Source: Nitrospirota bacterium (GTDB lineage: Bacteria; Nitrospirota; Nitrospiria; Nitrospirales; UBA8639). Taken from it: 5,809 bases of DNA. Position numbers and translations under genes: made by a program. Of the stretch, positions 1 through 5,476 are shown piece by piece. Below the pieces are notes generated by a model. It had not been told where the DNA came from. It searched no databases and was given only the letters and a program-made list of their open reading frames with translations. Position 1 is the stretch's first letter, and each line of letters starts with the position of its first letter. Location: positions 1 to 5,809 of the forward strand of contig JAOUNC010000198.1 in NCBI GenBank assembly GCA_029881175.1, given 5' to 3'.

Positions 1-1
1 G

Positions 2-1387
2 CTTCTTTCAGAGAAGACGCAGGGCGCACATATGGTGGAGATGATGAATGCGTTGGATGGTGCGCCGGGAGTTGATGATCCGCGCATGTTCGTGGTGTTT
101 GGCAATCACGAGTTTGAACAATCTCAACGGAAAGATGCGGCGCTTTTGCAAGCGCGGATTGATCAATCAGAGTTTCAATGGCTGGGATCAAACATTCGGT
201 TTTCTGAGGAAGCGGGGAAGCCCTTAGTTGCCTCGGAAAATTTGAACGTTTCACGGATTGTTGAAAGTGGCGGCGTTCGGGTCGGATTTTTTGGGTTGAC
301 CACTGATAAAAAGCCTGCGAGCAAGATTGCCTATGTGGATGAATTTATTGATCCGGTGCAGGTAGCAGGGGAACAGACGAAACGATTGCGTGAGCAAGGT
401 GCTGAGGTGGTGATTGCCCTGACGCATCTTCGTCTTGAACTGGATCGAGAAATTCTTGAAACACTTGGCGATAACGGCCCAGACTTGATTGTTGGAGGCC
501 ATGAACATCAACGGCATCATGTCGAGATCAATGGTCGTTGGATTTTGAAGGCCGATGCGGATGCTCGAACGGCAACGGTGGTGCGCATACGAATGATTGG
601 ACAGAGGCCATTCATTTCCTTTGGCTATCGCTTCCTGGATCGTGATCGCGTAACTCCGGATCCTGAGATGCAGAAGCGTGTCGATCATGTCTTGCAAGAA
701 CATGAAGAATGGTTTTGCTTGGACCATCACGAAGCTGCAGGGTGTCTTCAGCGAGCAGTGGGGGAGACGGCTGTGCCTCTTATTGGTGAAGAGCTGGAGA
801 TCAGGAGTTACGAGACGAATCTGGGTAATTGGGCGGCAGATCAGGTTCGCGCTGTTGCTGAGGATGCCGATATCGCGTTTATCAATGCCGGCTCTCTGCG
901 CGTGAATCAAGATATTCCGCCAGGTCCTATCACGCAACGCGACGTCGAAGAACTGTTGCCTTACGATAGTGAACTGGTTCGCATCGAACTCGATACACAC
1001 CAATTAGATGCCGTTTTGGAGCGAGCTGCGGAAGAATGGTCAGGGAAAGGTCATTGGCTTCAGATTAGTGGCTTTGCCTTTACGCATGATCCTCGAAAGG
1101 CGAAAGGTCATAGGGTGGATGCCATTTCTCTTGTGCAAAATGGAAGGCTGATGACTCTTCCTGATCGCCCTCTTCAGGCGATCACCTATAAATTTCTGGT
1201 TGAGGGTGGTGATGGGTATGACATGTTGAAACCCCTGAAATGGGTGTCTGTGGGAGTGTCTCTGAAGGAACGTCTTCGCCAAGTTCTTCGTGCGAGTACA
1301 AAGCCGATTCAGCCACAAGTTGATGGGAGAATTTGCAACCTGACAGAAATCGGCAAGCGGCTTTGTGCCTTCAATATCTCCAATTAA
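2..1387 (+). CDS. 5'-nucleotidase / UshA-type metallophosphoesterase, 5'-truncated by the window edge
   Basis: The reading frame is open to the left edge, and the residues before the first ATG (position 32) read LLSEKTQGAH. In this family that stretch belongs to the metallophosphatase core, so the true start and any signal peptide lie outside the window. Numbering from the ATG at 32, visible metal-site motifs are GNHE (24-27), a TH dipeptide (His132) and GGHEH (155-159). The 5'-nucleotidase C-terminal domain follows from about residue 243, with ETNLGNWAAD (261-270), NAGSLR (285-290) and EGGDGYD (391-397). Family knowledge: a two-metal phosphoesterase hydrolyses nucleotides, cyclic nucleotides or related phosphoesters, usually in the periplasm. 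The exact substrate cannot be read from sequence. The usual NGG-x-R substrate loop is NAGSLR here. It ends with TAA 103 bases before the Rrf2 gene, with no clear terminator between. A 2',3'-cyclic-nucleotide phosphodiesterase is an alternative name for the same fold. Confidence 0.9.
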   Translation, partial: LLSEKTQGAHMVEMMNALDGAPGVDDPRMFVVFGNHEFEQSQRKDAALLQARIDQSEFQWLGSNIRFSEEAGKPLVASENLNVSRIVESGGVRVGFFGLTTDKKPASKIAYVDEFIDPVQVAGEQTKRLREQGAEVVIALTHLRLELDREILETLGDNGPDLIVGGHEHQRHHVEINGRWILKADADARTATVVRIRMIGQRPFISFGYRFLDRDRVTPDPEMQKRVDHVLQEHEEWFCLDHHEAAGCLQRAVGETAVPLIGEELEIRSYETNLGNWAADQVRAVAEDADIAFINAGSLRVNQDIPPGPITQRDVEELLPYDSELVRIELDTHQLDAVLERAAEEWSGKGHWLQISGFAFTHDPRKAKGHRVDAISLVQNGRLMTLPDRPLQAITYKFLVEGGDGYDMLKPLKWVSVGVSLKERLRQVLRASTKPIQPQVDGRICNLTEIGKRLCAFNISN

Positions 1388-1431
1388 TAAAATCAAACAC
1401 AGTTCAGGTGTGATGTATCTTCCAACGAATG

Positions 1432-1460
1432 TTGAAAAAACTATTATTTTGGACTATTGT
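1432..1460 (+). promoter_or_regulatory. Candidate sigma-70 promoter for the Rrf2 gene
   Basis: TTGAAA (1432-1437, 5 of 6 to the -35 consensus) is followed after 17 bases by TATTGT (1455-1460, 4 of 6 to the -10 consensus). The predicted start near 1467 would give a leader of only about 24 nt before the ATG. The surroundings are very AT-rich, so chance matches are likely and other -10 choices exist nearby. Confidence 0.35.
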
Positions 1461-1490
1461 TAATTAACTTTATTAACTTTCTATTAATTT
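1459..1490 (+). repeat. Palindrome plus three ATTAACTT-like direct repeats abutting the Rrf2 start; possible operator
   Basis: A perfect 10-bp palindrome GTTAATTAAC lies at 1459-1468. Overlapping and following it are ATTAACTT at 1463-1470, ATTAACTT at 1472-1479 and ATTAATTT at 1483-1490, spaced 9 and 11 bases start to start, close to one helical turn. The array ends at the base before the ATG and overlaps the predicted transcription start. Rrf2 regulators often repress their own promoters, so an autoregulatory operator is a reasonable inference. Low sequence complexity is the main caution. Confidence 0.35.
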
Positions 1491-1958
1491 ATGCGATTTT
1501 CGAAGAAAAGTGAATATGGCTTGCGGGCGATGATTGAGCTCACCCAGGAATATGGGTATGGCCTGGTGCAGCGAAAAGTCTTAGCCGAGCGTCAGAACAT
1601 TCCTTTGGGTTTTCTGGAAATGATTCTCTTATCGTTGAAACATGCCGGGCTTATTGGAAGCCGTCGTGGCATGAAGGGGGGGGTGTATTTAATTAAAGCG
1701 CCCAAGGAAATTACGTTGGGGCAAATCATCCGCATTTTGGACGGCCCTCTCGCCCCCATTGCTTGTGTGAGTCAAACCGCCTATCAAAAGTGTGAGGATT
1801 GTCCGCATGCCGAAACTGCCACCTGTCCAATTCAAGGGATTATGTTGGACGTGCGGAATGCTATTGCCTCGGTGCTGGATCATTATTCGTTGGAAGATTT
1901 TGTGTATGCCAAAAATAAGCCGACAATTATGGGGCAACCCATAAAAACCGGACAGTAA
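1491..1958 (+). CDS. Rrf2-family transcriptional regulator, probable Fe-S or redox sensor
   Basis: The 155-residue protein has the standard Rrf2 beginning (MRFSKKSEYGLRAMIEL), which fixes the start at 1491 although no Shine-Dalgarno sequence precedes it. The winged helix-turn-helix covers about residues 1-75, with the recognition region around IPLGFLEMILLSLKHAGLIGSRRGMKGG (37-64). A cysteine cluster follows: Cys92, Cys101, Cys104 and Cys112. Cys92 matches the number of the first cluster cysteine in E. coli IscR, but the remaining spacing (C-x8-C-x2-C-x7-C) differs from IscR's C-x5-C-x5-C. The family includes IscR, NsrR, RirA and CymR, sensors of Fe-S status, NO, iron and cysteine. The four-cysteine set suggests a cluster or other metal/redox centre, but the signal is not identifiable from sequence. 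After the cluster, residues 113-140 form the long dimerisation helix region. It is the first gene of a probable group with DUF2061 and DUF423 downstream. Confidence 0.93.
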   Translation: MRFSKKSEYGLRAMIELTQEYGYGLVQRKVLAERQNIPLGFLEMILLSLKHAGLIGSRRGMKGGVYLIKAPKEITLGQIIRILDGPLAPIACVSQTAYQKCEDCPHAETATCPIQGIMLDVRNAIASVLDHYSLEDFVYAKNKPTIMGQPIKTGQ

Positions 1959-2045
1959 TTTGGGACTTCAAGGACTATGCTTGATCAACGCGTTTCTTAT
2001 AAAGAATTCAACTGAACATTTACTCATTCGGATAAGAGGCCAGAT

Positions 2046-2267
2046 ATGGAAACACATTTACGCAGTGTGGTGAAGGGGTTGAGTTGGCGCGTCATTGCCA
2101 CCTTAGTGACAACGTTAGTTGTCTGGCTCATTTCCGGAGAAGTGACAACAGCCTTGTATGCCGGGTTGAGTGATTCGCTTGCCAAAGTCGGCCTTTTTTG
2201 GGGGCATGAACGGCTTTGGCAAACGGTGGCGTGGGGACGAAACATTCCTCCCACGAGTTCCCCATAA
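2046..2267 (+). CDS. DUF2061 small membrane protein
   Basis: This 73-residue protein carries the hallmarks of the DUF2061 family: an N-terminal THLRSVVKGLSWR segment (3-15), a first hydrophobic helix at about 16-30, a second at about 34-52, then HERLW (54-58) and a WG pair (63-64). A good Shine-Dalgarno, AAGAGG at 2034-2039, sits 6 bases before the ATG. The family has no established biochemical function. From general knowledge, members are sometimes found near or fused to sulfate-assimilation enzymes, but no such gene is visible here. It lies 87 bases after the Rrf2 stop and 29 bases before DUF423 and may share a transcript with both. The final eight or so residues (NIPPTSSP) are a non-conserved tail. 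Short, but the family match makes it credible. Confidence 0.85.
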   Translation: METHLRSVVKGLSWRVIATLVTTLVVWLISGEVTTALYAGLSDSLAKVGLFWGHERLWQTVAWGRNIPPTSSP

Positions 2268-2296
2268 ATGACGATCAAAAAACGAAGGCACGAAAC

Positions 2297-2710
2297 ATGA
2301 CCAATCGCATTTTAATCATTGGGGCCTTAATGGCTGGTATCGGTGTGGCAGCGGGCGCCTTCGGGGCGCATGGGCTCCGACCCATCCTTTCGGAAAAAAT
2401 GATGGCCGTGTTTGAGACAGGGGTGCGCTATCATCTGGTGCATGCCGTTGCGATGCTTATTGCCGGGTTAAGCGCCCATTGGTTCCATCATCGTGTGTTT
2501 TTCCAAGCCGGCTGGAGTTTTTTTGTTGGCATCCTGATTTTTTCAGGAAGTCTCTATATCTTAGCCCTCACGGAAATTAGGACATTGGGCATCCTGACGC
2601 CTTTCGGAGGGTTAGCCTTTCTCATCGGCTGGAGTCTCCTGGCCTGGGGCTATTGGCAGACCCCTCTGAAACCTCATTCTTCGACTTCAAAAACTCAGAT
2701 TGACGCCTAA
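2297..2710 (+). CDS. DUF423 (YgdD-like) inner-membrane protein
   Basis: The 137-residue product is a four-helix membrane protein of the DUF423/YgdD family. Diagnostic segments are GAFGAHGL (20-27), the F-x2-G-x-RYH-x2-HA pattern (39-50), GSLY (84-87) and PFGGLAFLIGW (102-112). Membrane helices lie at roughly 5-24, 46-62, 71-91 and 98-119. An open frame continues upstream to 2216, but it overlaps the DUF2061 gene and adds 27 non-family residues. The start at 2297 is preferred because GAAGG (2284-2288) lies 8 bases upstream and the family normally begins with a short polar start followed by this helix. The tail 121-137 is polar and not conserved. The function is unknown across the family. The gene converges with the MscS gene, 24 bases away, with no strong terminator in that gap. 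Confidence 0.9.
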   Translation: MTNRILIIGALMAGIGVAAGAFGAHGLRPILSEKMMAVFETGVRYHLVHAVAMLIAGLSAHWFHHRVFFQAGWSFFVGILIFSGSLYILALTEIRTLGILTPFGGLAFLIGWSLLAWGYWQTPLKPHSSTSKTQIDA

Positions 2711-2734
2711 CCGGCCTTGGATCAAAACCTTCCA

Positions 2735-3655
2735 TTAAGAGGCTGTGGCCGAGACAATATTTTTCACCAACCAAGGAGGGCTGGCTTCTCCCATGTAAAG
2801 GGTGCGATGCGGGAAAGGAATTTCAATGTTTTCCCGATCAAAAGCTTTTTTCAGGCGGCGGCGGTATTCACGCCCCACGCCCCATTGTTCGATGGGTAAG
2901 GTTTTAATTCTGGCTTTGATCACGACTTCCGATTCCCCAAACGCATCTACCCCCATAATATCTATGGGTTCCAACATCTTCTTGCCGACATTCGCATCCT
3001 GCTGTAGATCTTCCCCCACCTCTCGCATGATGGTGACGACCCGATCCGTATCTTCTTTATAGGCCACGCCGATTTCCATGACATACGCTGACCACTCTTT
3101 CGTCATGTTTGCTAATGTGGTGACCATTCCATTGGGGAAGATGTGTACGGTGCCTGACAGATCACGAAGAGTAATGGTGCGAAATGTGATGGCTTCCACC
3201 AGTCCACCCGTTCCATTCACGACCGCAACATCCCCGATTCGAATTTGATTTTCTAGAATCATAAAAAATCCATTGATGACATCTCGTACCAGATTTTGTG
3301 CACCAAAGCCCACGGCTAACCCCACGATCCCTGCACCGGCCAAAATCGGAGTGATATCTAGCCCAATCTGATCCAGACTCATGACGATTCCGATGACCCA
3401 CACGAGCGTGAGGCAAATGGTTCGTAACATGCCGGTGAGGGTTTTGACGCGTTTTTCGTTGGCGATGTGTTCTTTATCTTCGCGCTCTCGCCAAGTGAGG
3501 AGGATATGCTCAAGTTTTCTGAGTCCAAATCGAAGAGCTCGAACTGCGACGTATCCGACGGTTAGGATTAAAAGGATGCGAAGACTGGCTTCGAGCATCG
3601 CCATAGACTTATGAGCAAGAAATGGCGCAAGTTGTTCGGTGAGAAAATGATCCAT
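2735..3655 (-). CDS. MscS-family small-conductance mechanosensitive channel
   Basis: The 306-residue protein has the minimal MscS architecture. Three membrane helices lie at about 23-45, 78-95 and 101-133. The third is the Gly/Ala-rich pore helix (LAGAGIVGLAVGFGAQ, 105-120) followed by the family signature NLVRDVINGFFMILE (121-135). The beta domain follows at about 136-195 (QIRIGD, then HIFPNG at 171-176) and the alpha/beta cytoplasmic domain at about 196-285, ending with the conserved IPFPHRTLY (279-287). The length is close to E. coli MscS (286). The family opens on membrane tension during hypo-osmotic shock and releases small solutes. Some relatives transport specific ions, which cannot be excluded. 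The start is fixed by GAAGGAG (minus strand, plus-strand 3664-3670), 8 bases upstream. It is transcribed alone, away from the RNA/porin region. I found no convincing promoter for it. Confidence 0.94.
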   Translation of the reverse strand: MDHFLTEQLAPFLAHKSMAMLEASLRILLILTVGYVAVRALRFGLRKLEHILLTWREREDKEHIANEKRVKTLTGMLRTICLTLVWVIGIVMSLDQIGLDITPILAGAGIVGLAVGFGAQNLVRDVINGFFMILENQIRIGDVAVVNGTGGLVEAITFRTITLRDLSGTVHIFPNGMVTTLANMTKEWSAYVMEIGVAYKEDTDRVVTIMREVGEDLQQDANVGKKMLEPIDIMGVDAFGESEVVIKARIKTLPIEQWGVGREYRRRLKKAFDRENIEIPFPHRTLYMGEASPPWLVKNIVSATAS

Positions 3656-3670
3656 GAGGTGTGCTCCTTC

Positions 3671-3874
3671 TGGTTGGTCGTTATTATGGAAAGTTGAGAT
3701 CGGTTGCTCTTGGCAAGACGAAATTCTTTGCTATTGTTACAAGGGAACATCCAAAAGCCAAGCCGCGCCAACACCTACTAAATTTTGGTGGTCTCAAAAA
3801 AGGAATTATCTCGTGCGGGTTATTCCTGTGAGCCAAGTTTATGGAAGGACGCGCAATAGGAATCCTGGCGACAG
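3671..3874. other. Intergenic stretch with no recognised feature
   Basis: This is the first part of a 530-base gap between the divergent MscS and porin genes. Frames through it give cysteine- and tryptophan-scattered translations with no family resemblance, no Shine-Dalgarno and no usable start. It must contain the MscS promoter on the minus strand, but I could not assign -35/-10 boxes. No repeat, tRNA fold or mobile-element end was seen. Confidence 0.5.
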
Positions 3875-3897
3875 CGTTCTCTTGACACAAGAGAATG
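3875..3897 (+). promoter_or_regulatory. Inverted repeat across the -35 box; possible operator
   Basis: TTCTCTTG (3877-3884), three bases, then CAAGAGAA (3888-3895) form a perfect 8-bp inverted repeat. It extends by one G-T and one C-G pair to 3875-3897. The TTGACA -35 element (3882-3887) lies across its centre, so a dimeric regulator bound here would directly control the promoter. The half-site does not match a regulator I can name with confidence. Confidence 0.45.
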
Positions 3898-3910
3898 GCA
3901 ATGGTACAAA
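3882..3910 (+). promoter_or_regulatory. Strong sigma-70 promoter for the intergenic RNA
   Basis: TTGACA (3882-3887) is a perfect -35 box. After 17 bases comes TACAAA (3905-3910, 4 of 6 to consensus), preceded by TG at 3902-3903, the extended -10 arrangement. The predicted transcription start is about 3916-3918. It drives the candidate RNA that ends at the terminator at 4019 and may also feed the porin-amt genes by read-through. Confidence 0.6.
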
Positions 3911-3916
3911 ATCAAT

Positions 3917-4019
3917 CACAGTGGGTCAGCTGAGACAAGGGCGTCTTGGCGGCTCAATACAAAAGAATTCGGACGATGAAGTCCTCAACCAGGAAAATCT
4001 GGCTGAGGGCTTTTTTTTT
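3917..4019 (+). ncRNA. Candidate small RNA or terminating leader, about 100 nt, upstream of porin-amt
   Basis: A strong promoter and an intrinsic terminator face the same way about 100 bases apart, with no credible coding frame between. The predicted RNA has a 5' hairpin: TGAG (3931-3934) with CTCA (3953-3956), an internal loop, and CAAG (3936-3939) with CTTG (3945-3948) closing a 5-base loop. An A-rich single-stranded linker with AAAAGAATTC (3961-3970) comes next, then the terminator stem. GGAC (3971-3974) can pair with GTCC (3981-3984), competing with the base of the terminator. Two readings are open: a stand-alone trans-acting sRNA, or a 5' leader whose termination controls the porin-amt operon starting 167 bases further on. 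I do not recognise an Rfam family. The boundaries are predicted, not measured. Confidence 0.55.
3981..4019 (+). terminator. Strong intrinsic (rho-independent) terminator
   Basis: A 12-position stem is formed by 3981-3992 and 3999-4010, with a single A-C mismatch (3988/4003), one G-U pair and a six-base GAAAAT loop. It is followed directly by nine T residues (4011-4019). It ends the intergenic RNA transcript. Confidence 0.88.
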
Positions 4020-4173
4020 GCCCATTTCCACCAGCAACCGTTTGAATAGTTTAGGTCATCACAAAATCCCAATGAAGGGCTTAAGAGTTGTCATGATCTA
4101 AGCAGGATGAACCTTTCAGCGTCTGTATGGCGATGAGAAAAGAGAGTTGAGTGGGAAGGTCACTATGGAAATT
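4020..4173 (+). other. Upstream region of the porin-amt genes
   Basis: These bases lie between the terminator and the porin ribosome binding site. I looked for sigma-70 pairs and for a sigma-54 GG-N10-GC arrangement and found none that convinces. The best fragment is TTGTCA at 4088-4093, without a -10 at the right distance. Either the porin promoter uses another sigma factor or a weak consensus, or the operon depends on read-through of the upstream terminator. Confidence 0.4.
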
Positions 4174-4178
4174 AGGAG
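4174..4178 (+). promoter_or_regulatory. Shine-Dalgarno that decides the porin start
   Basis: AGGAG lies 7 bases before the ATG at 4186. The upstream in-frame candidates, TTG at 4147 and ATG at 4165, lack an equally good site and would put a charged extension in front of the signal peptide. Confidence 0.85.
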
Positions 4179-4185
4179 AATTCTT

Positions 4186-5457
4186 ATGAACAAGTCCAGG
4201 TGTTCATTGTTGAATTGTACATTTGTCCAAGGCTTCTTTGTTGGATTTTTAGTCCTCGGAATTTTTGCCATGTCCTCAGGGTTGGCTTTTGCTGCAGCGT
4301 CAGAGGGTGTCGAGGTGGAGGAGCCTGAAAAAGTCGGACGGCTTGAAGAAATGGTAGAAGAAATGGTTAAGAAGCATTCGCTGGCTAAATTGGGATTGTC
4401 ACTCTATGGCTATGTAGATCTATCGTATGTGCAAAACTTCAAGAACCCATCAACTAAGGTAAACCAGAACAGAATCTTCGACGACGATTCCAACTCATTT
4501 AGGGTCCAGTTAGCTCAGATTGTGTTGGAGAAAGCCGCAAAAACAGGTGGGGCGTTAGAGGACGCTGCCGGCTTCCGTATCAAACTAAATTTCGGTGAAG
4601 ACGCAGAGTTCACAGGGGGATCCTTTGGCGGTGACGATGTTGATTTTCAAGAAGTCTATGCTCAATTCGTTGCGCCATTTGGAAATGGCATCGATCTTCG
4701 AATGGGACGTATGAATACCTTGATTGGGTATGAGGTTATTGAATCTCCATATAATCCGAACTTTTCGCGTTCCTGGCTCTTTGGCTTTGGACAGCCGTTT
4801 ACCACAACGGGCTTTCGGGCCGCATATGATTTTACTGAAGAGGTTTCATTAGCCGTTGGTATCATCAATGATTTTAGAGGAAGCATTTCTGATAACAATA
4901 ATTCAAAAGGGGTGGAATCGGCTTTGTCTATGAAGCCAACAGATTGGTTGGGGCTGACGGCCTATGGGTACTATACCAACAACTCATTGAACGTGGGGAG
5001 TCATGATGGGCTCTTGTTAGGTGGGGGCATTATTGATATTCAAGCGTTGGAATCTACAGAAATTGTCTTGGAAGCCTATTATGCCAATCAAGTGAATGGG
5101 CTTGGGAACGGGCAGAATACACGCTGGAATGGGTTTGCGGGATATGTCATTCATGATTTCACGGAACAATGGGGTATTCGATTTCGCGGTGAAATCTTTG
5201 AAGATGCCAATGGAGGGGTTTCTTGCTTTGGTACAAATGCGAAAGGCGGGAAGCCGGGGTCCTGCGCACCAGGGAGCGGGGCCGGAGGGCAGACATTGTG
5301 GGAAACCACCTATACGTTGCAATACAAACCAATTTCTTCGCTGATCACACGCTTGGAGTATCGGTACGATCAATCCGATGAAAAAACTTTCCTCAAAGGG
5401 ACAAAGGCTGTGGACAATCAACAAACCCTCGCCTTCCAGGTCATTTATTTATTTTAA
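4186..5457 (+). CDS. Outer-membrane beta-barrel porin-like protein (BBP2/OmpL-like)
   Basis: The 423-residue protein starts with a signal peptide: basic N-terminus, hydrophobic core at about 16-33, and a likely cut after Ala36 (AFA before AASEG). A short acidic, heptad-like segment (about 43-64, with V50, L53, V57, M60) may form a periplasmic coiled coil. The rest alternates polar and hydrophobic residues as amphipathic strands, from GLSLYGYVDLSY (70-81) to the C-terminal FQVIYLF, ending in Phe as barrel-assembly signals do. Conserved-looking stretches such as MGRMNTLIGYE and ESPYNPNFSRSWLFGFGQPF point to the BBP2 putative-porin family. Cys347 and Cys360 sit in a glycine-rich probable surface loop. 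Family members are assigned as outer-membrane porins, with solute unknown. The Amt gene begins 19 bases downstream, so this protein may admit ammonium or another nitrogen solute to the periplasm. That role is inferred from position alone. Confidence 0.88.
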   Translation: MNKSRCSLLNCTFVQGFFVGFLVLGIFAMSSGLAFAAASEGVEVEEPEKVGRLEEMVEEMVKKHSLAKLGLSLYGYVDLSYVQNFKNPSTKVNQNRIFDDDSNSFRVQLAQIVLEKAAKTGGALEDAAGFRIKLNFGEDAEFTGGSFGGDDVDFQEVYAQFVAPFGNGIDLRMGRMNTLIGYEVIESPYNPNFSRSWLFGFGQPFTTTGFRAAYDFTEEVSLAVGIINDFRGSISDNNNSKGVESALSMKPTDWLGLTAYGYYTNNSLNVGSHDGLLLGGGIIDIQALESTEIVLEAYYANQVNGLGNGQNTRWNGFAGYVIHDFTEQWGIRFRGEIFEDANGGVSCFGTNAKGGKPGSCAPGSGAGGQTLWETTYTLQYKPISSLITRLEYRYDQSDEKTFLKGTKAVDNQQTLAFQVIYLF

Positions 5458-5476
5458 TTGATCTGAGGAGGGGACC

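Noticed and set aside
251..1003. Long minus-strand frame opposite the nucleotidase
   Set aside because: It is antisense to a clearly conserved coding region, has no family resemblance, and reflects codon use of the true gene.
1392..1414. Imperfect hairpin after the nucleotidase stop (ACAC/GTGT plus ATC/GAT) as a terminator
   Set aside because: The stem is short with a two-base bulge and is not followed by a T-run. It does not meet the standard for an intrinsic terminator.
1998..2003. TATAAA as a -10 box for a separate DUF2061 promoter
   Set aside because: Nothing resembling TTGACA occurs 16-18 bases upstream and there is no extended -10 TG, so the single box is not enough.
2216..2296. 27-residue N-terminal extension of DUF423
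   Set aside because: It overlaps the DUF2061 coding sequence, lacks family similarity, and the ATG at 2297 has a well-placed ribosome binding site.
2712..2751. CGGCC...GGCCG inverted repeat between DUF423 and mscS as a bidirectional terminator
   Set aside because: Only 5 bp of stem with a loop of about 30 bases. It also runs into the mscS coding end, so it is too weak to call.
3895..3933. 12-codon frame beginning inside the RNA promoter (MAMVQNQSQWVS)
   Set aside because: Its start lies upstream of the predicted transcription start and no Shine-Dalgarno is present, so it would not be translated from this promoter.
3654..4049. 131-codon plus-strand frame through the mscS-porin gap
   Set aside because: It starts at the mscS start codon region, has no ribosome binding site, shows no family resemblance, and reads through the promoter, hairpins and T-run of the RNA unit.
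5464..5469. TGAGGA before amt as a second target of the intergenic RNA (TCCTCA at 3982-3987)
   Set aside because: Only six bases, the RNA side lies within the terminator stem, and any anti-Shine-Dalgarno-like sequence would match.
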